Positions 16,550 to 23,706 of a DNA stretch of 64,000 bases are shown here, in pieces (the first letter of the stretch is position 1; the number at the start of each line of letters is the position of its first letter). The stretch is from Streptomyces sp. NBC_00659 (GTDB taxonomy: Bacteria > Actinomycetota > Actinomycetes > Streptomycetales > Streptomycetaceae), in contig NZ_CP109031.1 in the NCBI RefSeq assembly GCF_036226925.1, positions 8,308,001-8,372,000 of the forward strand. Direction: 5' to 3'. The translations under genes were made by a program, and so were the position numbers. The notes beneath the pieces are model-generated. The model saw only the letters and a list, made by a program, of their open reading frames with translations, had not been told where the DNA came from and did not search any database.

Positions 16550-17926
16550 TCAAGAACCGACCGAGAAGGTGGCGTCGGCCTTGTCGGTGGAGGTGGAGAT
16601 CGGATCGATGCGCAGCACGTAGTCTGCGTGCCTGAGGTAACGGTCCGGGTGGTTGTAGGAGCGGAAGGATGACCACGACGTGTCGGCCAGGCCCGCCGTC
16701 CGGTAGAACGTGGCGTCCTGCGCGAACGCCGTGGTCCCGTCGCTGACGGCGAGCGCCATCTGGTAGTTGCTGTGCCGCAGATAGCGCGTCGGGTAGTTGA
16801 CCGAGCGGAACGAGACGCCCGCCGTGTCGGCGAGTCCGGGAACGAGCGTCCACTGCGAGTCCGTGTACGGGTCGAAGGGGTACTCGTCGATCCGGCCGAC
16901 GTAGTTGGAGTGCCGGACGTAACGCGCCGGATAGTTGTAGGACTTGAGCCGGTTCCAGGCGGGGGCACCCCACTTGGCGAGGAGGTTGTCGTACTCCGTC
17001 GTGGTGATCGGCTGGATGCTCGCGTGCTTGGAGTTCAGCGGCTGTGTGTAGAGCCGCTGGTCGACCGCCGACCAGGTGCCGCTCGCGAGATCGGCCGACT
17101 GCCAGGCGTAGAAGACCCCGTTGGGCGTGTAGGTGTCTCCCCAGAGAGTCCAGATCCCCAGTGCCTGGGGCTTGATGAGGATCGGGGCCTCGGTGCCGCC
17201 GTGGGCGACCGGAGTGCTGAACACGGTGAAACTGCCGGGGTTCAGGGACGTCGACCTGGCGCCCACCAGCGTCTGGTCCTTCTTGAAATAGAGGTAGTTC
17301 ACACCGCCGACGCCCACGGCCAGATCGCCGTCGATCACGTCGTAGCCGGGGTCGAAGAAGACCTGCGCGGCCGACGCCGTGACGAAGTCGGACGTGTAGT
17401 TGACCATGATGACGTTGTGGCCGCTGGAGTCGACCGCGGAGTAGATGATCCCGTACTGCCCCCGCCCCGCGTCCCAGTACGCCTCCGGCGCCCAGCTGTG
17501 GGTGGCCATGTCGTGCAGTTTCAGGCGCCGGTAGCCGCTGAAGGACCGCAGATCGGCGGAGTCCCAGACATGGATGTACTGGCTCTGCAGACTCCAGTCG
17601 GTGCCCTTGAGGTCGGTGGCGAGCACCACGAACGTGCCGTCCTGTCTGCGCAGGACGAACGGATCGCGCAGACCGCCGGTGCCGCCGGACGGGGTGACGA
17701 CGGGCTTGTTCTGGTTCAGCGGTGTCCACTGGAGCGAGTCGGCGCTGACGGCCAGATGCAGGCCGTAGTCCGCTCCGTCGCCGTTCGGGGACTCGGTGAA
17801 GTACCCCATCACATAGGCGGTCCCGGCCGCGGCGCGGGCCGGGGCGCCGAGGGCGAAAGTGGCGGTGAGGCCGGCCATCGCCCCGAGGGCGACCCGCCGG
17901 GAGGGCTGAAGGGGCCTGTCGTTCAT
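16550..17926 (-). CDS. Secreted GH43-like glycosidase with AbfB repeats
   Basis: A 458-residue exported enzyme. The N-terminus has a twin-arginine signal (PSRRVALGAMAG, cleavage near APARA-AAG), so it is probably folded before export. Residues 38-320 look like a five-bladed GH43-type propeller with GGLRDPFVLR and HSWAPEAYWD carrying likely acidic residues. The C-terminal 140 residues hold three arabinofuranose-binding AbfB repeats, each with a YPxRYxRHSNY-type core. Attack on arabinan or arabinoxylan side chains is the likely role. It is the first gene of a two-gene operon with the lectin-EEP hydrolase. Confidence 0.83.
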   Translation of the reverse strand: MNDRPLQPSRRVALGAMAGLTATFALGAPARAAAGTAYVMGYFTESPNGDGADYGLHLAVSADSLQWTPLNQNKPVVTPSGGTGGLRDPFVLRRQDGTFVVLATDLKGTDWSLQSQYIHVWDSADLRSFSGYRRLKLHDMATHSWAPEAYWDAGRGQYGIIYSAVDSSGHNVIMVNYTSDFVTASAAQVFFDPGYDVIDGDLAVGVGGVNYLYFKKDQTLVGARSTSLNPGSFTVFSTPVAHGGTEAPILIKPQALGIWTLWGDTYTPNGVFYAWQSADLASGTWSAVDQRLYTQPLNSKHASIQPITTTEYDNLLAKWGAPAWNRLKSYNYPARYVRHSNYVGRIDEYPFDPYTDSQWTLVPGLADTAGVSFRSVNYPTRYLRHSNYQMALAVSDGTTAFAQDATFYRTAGLADTSWSSFRSYNHPDRYLRHADYVLRIDPISTSTDKADATFSVGS

Positions 17927-18082
17927 GCCGGTCTCCTCGGTGTTCGTGCGAGGCGCCGCGACACACCCGGGCCGAGGGCCCGGTGGCTCGGTGGTGTGTA
18001 CGCGGACGCCGTCAGCAGGCGGAAGCCGGTCACGCCGTCCGGCTCGGGACGTCGACGGAACCGACTCGGTTCGAGATACCGA

Positions 18083-18105
18083 ATGCTGTGCGACATGCTG
18101 TGCGA
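18083..18105. repeat. Tandem 12-bp direct repeat in a divergent promoter region
   Basis: ATGCTGTGCGA is repeated exactly with a period of 12 bp (18083-18093, 18095-18105). Helically phased direct repeats between divergent genes often bind regulators; none is assigned here. Confidence 0.45.
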
Positions 18106-18232
18106 GGCATTACGGTAAGGGCTTGCCGCGTGATGTGAACAGGGTCTGGAGAGACGGAAGTTGAGCGTGTTCACGCCGCTTCGCGGTCCCGGGGCGGGGT
18201 GTTGTGGCCGGCTCGTTGTCGGAGTCGCTGTC

Positions 18233-18238
18233 TAGGCT
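18233..18238 (+). promoter_or_regulatory. -10 box for leaderless HAD gene
   Basis: TAGGCT lies seven bases before the GTG at 18246, the spacing of a leaderless actinobacterial transcript. No Shine-Dalgarno sequence is present. A convincing -35 is not evident. Confidence 0.45.
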
Positions 18239-18245
18239 GGTCCGT

Positions 18246-18737
18246 GTGAAGGATCAGAGCAGCAGACCACTCGCCGTGTTCGACCTCGACGGCACCCTCG
18301 CGGACACCGCGCACCGGCAGCGGTTCCTGGAGCGCTCGCCGCGGGACTGGGCGGGGTTCTTCGCGGCGGCGTCCGAGGATCCGCCGCTCGCGGAGGGCGT
18401 CGAGCTCGCGCTGAGCAGTGCGCGGGAGTGCGAGGTGGTCTATCTGACCGGCCGTCCCGAGCGGTGCCGGCGGGCGACCGTGGAGTGGCTGGCGGAGCAC
18501 GGCCTGCCGGAGGGGCGCATCTGGATGCGGCGCAACGACGACCGCAGGCCCGCCCGCCGCACCAAGCTGGAGATCCTTCGCCGGCTGGCCCGTGACCGGG
18601 CGGTCCGCGTCCTCGTCGACGACGACGAGTTCGTGTGCGAGGAGGCGGAGCGGGCCGGCTTCACGGTCGTACGGGCACGGTGGGCCGCCGCGTCGGCGGC
18701 ACTGAAGGACGCGCAGGAGCGGGAGGGGCGGACCTGA
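18246..18737 (+). CDS. HAD-superfamily phosphatase
   Basis: A 163-residue HAD hydrolase with short caps, resembling the phosphatase domain of polynucleotide kinases and 5' nucleotidases. Motif I is FDLDGTLADT with the nucleophilic Asp, motif II is VVYLTGRP, motif III the KLEILRRL lysine, and motif IV VLVDDDEFVCEEA. I chose the GTG at 18246 because TAGGCT sits seven bases upstream (leaderless pattern). An in-frame GTG at 18204 would add 14 residues but has no ribosome-binding site. The gene is alone, convergent with dodecin. The substrate is unknown. Confidence 0.8.
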   Translation: MKDQSSRPLAVFDLDGTLADTAHRQRFLERSPRDWAGFFAAASEDPPLAEGVELALSSARECEVVYLTGRPERCRRATVEWLAEHGLPEGRIWMRRNDDRRPARRTKLEILRRLARDRAVRVLVDDDEFVCEEAERAGFTVVRARWAAASAALKDAQEREGRT

Positions 18738-18747
18738 GGGTTCTCGG

Positions 18748-18764
18748 CGGGTCCGGTGGACCCG
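18748..18764. terminator. Short hairpin between convergent genes
   Basis: CGGGTCC (18748-18754) and GGACCCG (18758-18764) form a perfect 7-bp stem with a 3-base loop, directly after the HAD gene and before the end of dodecin. Confidence 0.45.
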
Positions 18765-18780
18765 TGGGACGCGGGTCGGG

Positions 18781-18996
18781 TCAGTCGGCGTCCTCCAGCC
18801 GGAAACCGAGCTTCAGACCGACCTGGTAGTGCTCGATCCGCCCGTTCTCGATCTGGCCCCTGACCTGCGTTACCTCGAACCAGTCGAGGTTGCGCAGGGT
18901 CTGCGAGGCCCGGGTGACCCCATTGCGAATGGCCTGGTCGACGCCTTCGTGGGAGGTCCCGACGATCTCGGTGACCCGGTAGGTGTGCTCGGACAT
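18781..18996 (-). CDS. Dodecin, flavin-storage protein
   Basis: A 71-residue dodecin, which assembles into a hollow dodecamer binding FMN or riboflavin and CoA and is thought to buffer free flavin. The small beta-alpha-beta-beta fold is plain: YRVTEIVGTSHEGVDQAI, a helix NGVTRASQTLRNLDWFEV with the flavin-stacking Trp, then GRIEHYQVGLKLGFRLED. Length is typical. AGAGGAG lies ahead of the ATG. The neighbours give no functional hint. Confidence 0.93.
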   Translation of the reverse strand: MSEHTYRVTEIVGTSHEGVDQAIRNGVTRASQTLRNLDWFEVTQVRGQIENGRIEHYQVGLKLGFRLEDAD

Positions 18997-19387
18997 GCGG
19001 CTGCTCCTCTCCGCCGTGGCGGGAGTGCCAGGCGTGATTCCACGGTGCCCCACCGGGTGGCGCTCCGCGAGACGGCGGGGTGTCTCGGGTGACGGGGGAC
19101 CGCCGGAGGACGGTGAGGCTCGGGTCGGCGTGAGGGCCCGCGCCCTGTGCCCGCGTGAGAGCACGTGCCCGGGTGAAGGCTCGTGCCCGCGTGAGAGCCC
19201 GTCGCGGCCCGAGTGTCCGTGCCGGCATGAGTGCCCCTGCCGGCGTGCCCGTACCGGCCGGAGCCGAGCCGCGGCCACCGCCGGTGACGGGCCTGGCCGC
19301 AGGCCGGTGTGCTTGAGTGAGCGCTGCGACGGCCCAGGCCTCGCCGTTCTTGTCCCACGCTCCCTCTCCGGAAAGGACCCGGACCTC
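18997..19387. other. 391-bp intergenic region with a degenerate tandem repeat
   Basis: This divergent region between dodecin (minus) and cobK (plus) holds no gene. Its centre is an 18-bp repeat block (19147-19254). The plus frame stays open through it into cobK, but codon use and ribosome-binding site favour the later cobK start. Confidence 0.55.
19147..19254. repeat. Six degenerate 18-bp tandem repeats
   Basis: Six consecutive 18-bp units (starts 19147, 19165, 19183, 19201, 19219, 19237). The first and third differ in one base (GTGCCCGCGTGAGAGCAC/GTGCCCGCGTGAGAGCCC); the others are less similar. A partial unit precedes them. The period is a multiple of three, so both strands read as six-residue repeats, but no start or ribosome-binding site supports translation. 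Confidence 0.65.
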
Positions 19388-20161
19388 GTGCACGTACTGA
19401 TTCTGGGTGGTACGACCGAGGCCCGACGTCTCGCCGAGAGCCTGGCGGCGGGGACGCGTGCGGACCTCAGGGTGACGAGCTCGCTGGCCGGACGCGTGGG
19501 CGCGCCCCGGCTGCCGCCCGGCGAGGTGCGCGTCGGCGGCTTCGGCGGCGCGGAGGGGCTGGCGCGATGGCTGGGCGAGCACGCGGTGGACGCGGTCGTG
19601 GACGCCACGCACCCCTTCGCCGGAACGATCAGCTCCAACGCGGCATCGGCCGCGGCCACCACGGGTGTTCCCCTGCTCGTCCTGAGGCGCCCCGGCTGGG
19701 CGCCGGTCGCGGGCGACGTCTGGCACGAGACCGGTTCCCTGGAGGAGGCCGCCGGACTCCTGCCCTCACTGGGCCGCAGGGTGTTCCTCACCACGGGCCG
19801 GTTGGGTCTGGCGGCCTTCGCGGCTCTGGAGGACCTGTGGTTCCTCGTACGCTCCGTGGACGCGCCGCAGGCTCCGGCTCCGGCCCGCATGGAGGTGCTG
19901 CTGGACCGAGGCCCCTTCACACTCGAGGGAGAACGGGAACTGCTCCGGCGCCACGCCATCGACGTGGTGGTGACGAAGGACAGCGGCGGACAGGCCACCG
20001 CACCGAAATTGACCGCGGCCCGTGAGGCCGGACTGCCCGTGGTCGTGGTCCGCCGACCACAGGTGCCCACCGGGGTCCCGGTCGTGCCCGACCCGGAGGC
20101 GGCCGCCGCCTGGATCTCGGCCCGGCTCCACCGAGGCGGCACGCCCCCGGATCCCGACTGA
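19388..20161 (+). CDS. cobK: Precorrin-6A (cobalt-precorrin-6A) reductase
   Basis: A 257-residue enzyme that reduces precorrin-6A to precorrin-6B with NADPH in corrin ring synthesis. The Rossmann start is HVLILGGTTEARRLAESL. The family segments VVDATHPFAGTIS, VFLTTGRLGLAAF, LWFLVRSVD and VVTKDSGG-x3-APK follow in order. GGAAAGGACC precedes the GTG at 19388; the longer upstream frame runs through tandem repeats and is rejected. It is separated from cobH (precorrin-8X isomerase) by 840 bp of decayed DNA and lies on the opposite strand. Confidence 0.92.
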   Translation: MHVLILGGTTEARRLAESLAAGTRADLRVTSSLAGRVGAPRLPPGEVRVGGFGGAEGLARWLGEHAVDAVVDATHPFAGTISSNAASAAATTGVPLLVLRRPGWAPVAGDVWHETGSLEEAAGLLPSLGRRVFLTTGRLGLAAFAALEDLWFLVRSVDAPQAPAPARMEVLLDRGPFTLEGERELLRRHAIDVVVTKDSGGQATAPKLTAAREAGLPVVVVRRPQVPTGVPVVPDPEAAAAWISARLHRGGTPPDPD

Positions 20162-20618
20162 CCTCCACGGATCGCTGAGATCACCGTCCTGCGCCCGAGT
20201 TCGGTCAAGTCTTGTTCATACGGTGATGGCTTCGCCGGTCAAGGAGCTGAATGGAGTCGCCCCGTACACCCCGGGAGTGGAAATCTCTGCACCCGCCGCA
20301 ATGGTCACCGCGGCAAGCGACGTTCCCCACGGCAGGTCTCGTACAAGCCGACGTGAACACGTGAGCGGTGATGGACGACGTCCCGCGCTCGGTGGCGGTG
20401 CTCGCTGCCGGGTCCAGGATGCGCACGCCGCTCGGCGCATTGCGCTCGCACCGGTCCCCATCGAACTCGAGGTCCACGAGCCGGTTGAGTCGCAGCCGTC
20501 GGGAGGTGTGGGGACGGAGCGAACCGCCCCGGGCAGACCGGAACATCCGGCTTGCCCAGGGCGGCTCAGTCAGCGGTCGGTCGTGGCAACTGCAGAGGTT
20601 CGCTGATGGAGAATCCCG
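20162..20618. other. 457-bp stretch without a convincing gene
   Basis: It lies between cobK and a small membrane-protein ORF, and is poorer in GC than its neighbours. Short open frames of 80-110 codons exist on the minus strand (20216-20461 and 20205-20546), but neither has a family resemblance, and the two overlap each other. The composition and lack of structure suggest gene decay. Confidence 0.5.
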
Positions 20619-20804
20619 TCAGCGGAGGAGCCTCTTACGCGCCCAAAGAAACCCGATCGCCCCGCCGACAACGACCAGGTACACGGTCAGTGGTCCGTCG
20701 TTCAGGATGAGTCCGGGCATGGCGATGACGGCCACGATCAGAAGCCATCCGCATCCGGCCATCCCGATGTCCGCTGAATCAGGGCGGCGCCCTTCGTTGT
20801 CCAC
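20619..20804 (-). CDS. Small two-helix membrane protein (uncertain)
   Basis: A possible 61-residue membrane protein starting at a GTG. Two hydrophobic helices are clear (GWLLIVAVIAMPGLIL and LTVYLVVVGGAIGFLW), with a basic C-terminal end (ARKRLLR). No family assigned. The start overlaps by 27 bp the end of a coding fragment upstream (20778-20957), as in a coupled gene pair. That fragment is broken, so expression of this ORF is doubtful. GGGGAA a few bases upstream is a weak ribosome-binding site. Confidence 0.5.
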   Translation of the reverse strand: MDNEGRRPDSADIGMAGCGWLLIVAVIAMPGLILNDGPLTVYLVVVGGAIGFLWARKRLLR

Positions 20805-20957
20805 CCGTTCCCCATTCGTTGTGGTCTCCCCAGTAACCGTTGCCGTTGCGCAGCGTGGCGTCGCCTATGTTGTTGCGGTATTCCCAACCGCTCGTGGTGA
20901 GCCTGGAGCACTCGAAGCGCAGGACGACCGAGAACGTCTCGCTCAGACCTCCGAGCC
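20778..20957 (-). pseudogene. C-terminal coding fragment of an unidentified protein
   Basis: One minus-strand frame ending at the TGA at 20778 encodes about 60 residues with the character of a real protein and not of a GC-rich shadow frame: ETFSVVLRFECSRL, then SGWEYRNNIGDATLRNG and GYWGDHNEWGTG, rich in Asn, Trp and Tyr. It has no start codon, and a stop lies just upstream in frame. I do not recognise the family. The most likely reading is a remnant whose N-terminal part was lost. It overlaps the start of the downstream membrane-protein ORF. Confidence 0.45.
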
Positions 20958-20998
20958 GTCAGTGGCAAGGTGACCTCGACGGTGCCTGGGCCTCTCGG

Positions 20999-21640
20999 TC
21001 ACTCCACCTCGCTCGCGATCGCGTTGACCGCCGCGGCGGCGATGGCGCTGCCCCCGCGGCGGCCTCGTACGACCAAGTGATCGAGGCCGGAGGGGTGTTC
21101 GGCGAGGGCGTCCTTCGATTCGGCTGCGCCGACGAAGCCGACGGGCACGCCGATGACCGCGGCGGGGCGCGGCGCGCCCTCCTCGATCATCTCCAGGAGG
21201 CGGAACAGCGCGGTGGGAGCGTTGCCGACGGCCACCACGGCTCCGTCCAGGCGGTCGCGCCACAGTTCCAGGGCGGCCGCGCTGCGCGTGGTGCCCAGTT
21301 CCGCCGCCAGGTCCGGCACCGAAGGGTCGGAGAGCGTGCAGATCACCTCGTTGTCCGCGGGGAGCCGTTTGCGCGTGATCCCGCTCGCGACCATGGAGAC
21401 GTCACACAGGACGGGCGCGCCCGAACGCAGGGCTTCGCGGGCGCGGGCCACCACGTGGGGCGTGTAGGCGAGGTCGCGGACGAGGTCCACCATCCCGCAG
21501 GCGTGGATCATCCGGACCGCGACCTGGCTGACATCGGCGGGCAGGGCCGCGAGATCCGCTTCCGCGCGGATGGTGGCAAAGGACTCGCGGTAGATGGCCG
21601 CGCCGTCCTTCTCGTACTCGAACACTGTCTTCTCGCTCAT
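20999..21640 (-). CDS. cobH: Precorrin-8X methylmutase (cobalt-precorrin-8 isomerase)
   Basis: A 213-residue isomerase that moves the C-11 methyl group to C-12, giving hydrogenobyrinate or cobyrinate in cobalamin synthesis. The catalytic histidine is in [11 protein letters not shown] near residue 45. [28 protein letters not shown] and [16 protein letters not shown] are the usual family blocks. Length is normal. It lies downstream of the ergothioneine operon on the same strand, after a strong hairpin, so it probably has its own promoter. Other cobalamin genes except cobK are outside the window. Confidence 0.95.
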   Translation of the reverse strand: MSEKTVFEYEKDGAAIYRESFATIRAEADLAALPADVSQVAVRMIHACGMVDLVRDLAYTPHVVARAREALRSGAPVLCDVSMVASGITRKRLPADNEVICTLSDPSVPDLAAELGTTRSAAALELWRDRLDGAVVAVGNAPTALFRLLEMIEEGAPRPAAVIGVPVGFVGAAESKDALAEHPSGLDHLVVRGRRGGSAIAAAAVNAIASEVE

Positions 21641-21943
21641 CCGTCGACGTCGTTCCGGGCGCGTGCCCGGGCCGGACCGGCCGGCCGGAGGGCGCGGGCA
21701 TGGGCGCGAGCATACCGATCACGACTCGAACAGCGATTCCGCCGAGGCTGGTCAGGTCGGAACGGGCGGCCGGTTCGTGGTCGGAGGACGAGTCGTGGGC
21801 CGGGGCCGGCGGCCCCGGCCCAGGCTCAGTTGTGCAGCCTGGGCCGGGCGGTCCCACGGGACCTGCCGACCGGGGATCCGGGCTCGGCCGTGGTCGACGT
21901 GGGAGCCGGTCCCCTTTCCGGGAAGGCGCGGGAAGGCGCAGCC
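21641..21943. other. 303-bp intergenic region between egtD and cobH
   Basis: It contains the egt terminator hairpin at 21814-21848. The remaining 170 bp before cobH should hold its promoter; no clear box was found and no cobalamin riboswitch was recognised. No gene seen. Confidence 0.5.
21814..21848 (-). terminator. Terminator hairpin after the ergothioneine operon
   Basis: Perfect 13-bp inverted repeat CCCGGCCCAGGCT (21814-21826) and AGCCTGGGCCGGG (21836-21848) with a nine-base loop, about 95 bp past the egtD stop. No T-run is present. Confidence 0.7.
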
Positions 21944-22918
21944 TTACGGCGCGTTCTCCACCGCCTCGCTCAGCGACAGCGCGAACCGGCCCTCCGCGTC
22001 CGTCCACCAGTGAGACAGACCGAAACCCGCCGCGGCCAGTTCACCGCGGACACCGTCCTCGCGGAACTTCGCCGAGATCTCGGTGCGGATCTCCTCGCCT
22101 TCCGTGAGGTGGACCGCCAGATCCAGTGCCGGGACCTTCACGGTCTGCGTGACGCGCGACCGCAGCCGCATCTCGATCCATTCGTTCTCGGGGTCCCAGA
22201 GCGCCACGTGCTCGAACGCGTCGAGGTCGAAGTCGGCACCGAGTTCGCGGTTGACGACGCTCAGCACGTTCTTGTTGAACTCGGCCGTGACACCGGCCGC
22301 GTCGTCGTAGGCGGTGACGAGCACCGATGCGTCCTTGACCAGGTCGGTGCCGAGCAGCAGGGTGTCGCCGGGCGACAGCAGTGACCGTACGGACGCCAGG
22401 AACGTCGCGCGCTCGGCGGGGAGCAGATTGCCGATGGTGCCGCCGAGAAAGGCCACGAGCCGCTGCCCGGGGGTGTCCGGGAGCGTGAGACCGCTGGTGA
22501 AGTCGGCGATCATCGCGTGGACGTTGAGGCCGGGCCGCTCGGCGATCAGCGCGTGACCGGCCTGGGTGAGCGCGCTCTCGCTGACGTCCACGGGCACGTA
22601 CGTGTGCAGGTCCGGCATCGCGTCGAGCAGATGGCGGGTCTTCTCCGAAGATCCCGAACCCAGCTCGACGAGCGTGCGCGCACCGCTCGCCGCGGCGATC
22701 TCGGCGGACCGCGCCAGCAGGATCTCGCGTTCCGCGCGGGTCGGGTAGTACTCGGGGAGTTCGGTGATCTTCTCGAACAACGCGCTGCCGTGGGCGTCGT
22801 AGAACCACTTCGGCGGCAGGGTCTTGGGCAGGTGTCCGAGGCCGAGCAGGACATCGGCGCGCAGTGCCGCGTCCGTGGCGTCCTCGGGAAGGGTGCGGGT
22901 CAACAGGAACGGACTCAC
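21944..22918 (-). CDS. egtD: Histidine N-alpha-methyltransferase (hercynine synthesis)
   Basis: A 324-residue SAM-dependent enzyme that trimethylates L-histidine to hercynine, the first committed step of ergothioneine synthesis. Family blocks are PPKWFYDAHGSALFEKITELPEYY (the histidine-binding end), LVELGSGSSEKTRHLLD (SAM-binding), VAFLGGTIGNL and YDDAAGVTAEFNKNVL. The GTG at 22918 is preceded by AAGGAG. Its first four bases overlap the egtC stop (GTGA), so it is translationally coupled as the last gene of egtABCD. Confidence 0.96.
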   Translation of the reverse strand: MSPFLLTRTLPEDATDAALRADVLLGLGHLPKTLPPKWFYDAHGSALFEKITELPEYYPTRAEREILLARSAEIAAASGARTLVELGSGSSEKTRHLLDAMPDLHTYVPVDVSESALTQAGHALIAERPGLNVHAMIADFTSGLTLPDTPGQRLVAFLGGTIGNLLPAERATFLASVRSLLSPGDTLLLGTDLVKDASVLVTAYDDAAGVTAEFNKNVLSVVNRELGADFDLDAFEHVALWDPENEWIEMRLRSRVTQTVKVPALDLAVHLTEGEEIRTEISAKFREDGVRGELAAAGFGLSHWWTDAEGRFALSLSEAVENAP

Positions 22919-23706
22919 GTACGGGGCTCCTTGTGCTGTGCGGATGCCATGTCGTCGCTCATGTCCTTGAGCGGGGTGAGCAGTACCTCGGTGCGGTTCG
23001 CGGTGAGAAGGGTGCGGTCGGGGACCTCCCGCCACAGCGGGTCGTCGTCGTACGGCTCGGAGGCCACGACAGCGCGGCGGCCGGTCTCGGTCAGGTACCA
23101 GAGGGTGTCGCCCCAGGCGGTCGCGGTGATCGTCTCGCCGTTGGTGAGCAGCAGGTTGAGCCGGGACCCGGGGGCCGCCTCGGCGACCTCCAGGACGGTG
23201 TCGGCCAGCGCCTGGCCCTCCTCGTCGCCGGCGAGCAGCCGGCGCAGAACCAGGGCCCACACGAACGCCGAGTCGCACCGGGCCTCCAGCGACAGCAACT
23301 CGGCCGGAGGCAGGCCCGCCACGAGCGGGGCGAGCGTGTCGGGCCAGCCGCGGACGGCGCCGTTGTGGCTGAACAGCCAGGGGCCCGCGGTGTACGGCGC
23401 CGCCGCGGCCTCCCCGTCCGCGCCCGCCACGGTCGCGTCCCGCACCGCGGCGAGCAGCGCCCGCGTCCCGATCACCCGGGCCAGGTCCGCGAACGACTGG
23501 TCGCCCCAGATCGGACCGGCGCGCCGGTAGCGGGCCGGCGCCGGGTCCCCCTCGGCGTACCAACCCACCCCGAAACCATCGGCGTTGACGGTCCCGTAGC
23601 GCTGGCGCCGGGGTGCCCACGACTGCCGGTACAGGCTGTGCTCCGGTGTCACGAGGAGCGCGCCGAGCCTCTCCTCGCTTCCCAGGAACGCCAGATGACG
23701 GCACAT
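22915..23706 (-). CDS. egtC: Ergothioneine pathway amidohydrolase EgtC
   Basis: A 263-residue class-II glutamine-amidotransferase-fold hydrolase that removes glutamate from gamma-glutamyl-hercynylcysteine sulfoxide. The catalytic Cys is residue 2 (MCRHLAFLG), exposed after Met removal. Other marks are NADGFGVGWY, LFSHNGAVRGWPD and SLEARCDSAF. The stop overlaps egtD by four bases and the start adjoins the egtB stop, giving a tight operon. Confidence 0.95.
   Translation of the reverse strand: MCRHLAFLGSEERLGALLVTPEHSLYRQSWAPRRQRYGTVNADGFGVGWYAEGDPAPARYRRAGPIWGDQSFADLARVIGTRALLAAVRDATVAGADGEAAAAPYTAGPWLFSHNGAVRGWPDTLAPLVAGLPPAELLSLEARCDSAFVWALVLRRLLAGDEEGQALADTVLEVAEAAPGSRLNLLLTNGETITATAWGDTLWYLTETGRRAVVASEPYDDDPLWREVPDRTLLTANRTEVLLTPLKDMSDDMASAQHKEPRT

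Larger units (their letters stand above)
17927..18245. other. 319-bp divergent intergenic region
   Basis: No gene seen. It separates the GH43 operon (minus) from a HAD-family gene (plus). It holds an 11-bp direct repeat ATGCTGTGCGA (18083-18093 and 18095-18105, period 12) and inverted CGGT/ACCG arms at 18066-18080. Its plus-strand end carries the candidate -10 box of the HAD gene. Confidence 0.5.

Noticed and set aside
19131..19260. Possible CRISPR-like array at the 18-bp repeats
   Set aside because: The units are directly adjacent with no spacers and are too short and degenerate.
18983..19387. N-terminal extension of cobK through the repeat block
   Set aside because: The open frame is repetitive and Cys/Arg-rich, and a good ribosome-binding site precedes the GTG at 19388, where the family homology begins.
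20216..20461. 81-codon minus-strand ORF resembling a small secreted protein
   Set aside because: The hydrophobic stretch is internal rather than N-terminal, there is no ribosome-binding site, and another unlikely ORF overlaps it.
21641..21813. Cobalamin riboswitch upstream of cobH
   Set aside because: No B12-box-like segment or long leader structure could be recognised in the 170 bp available.
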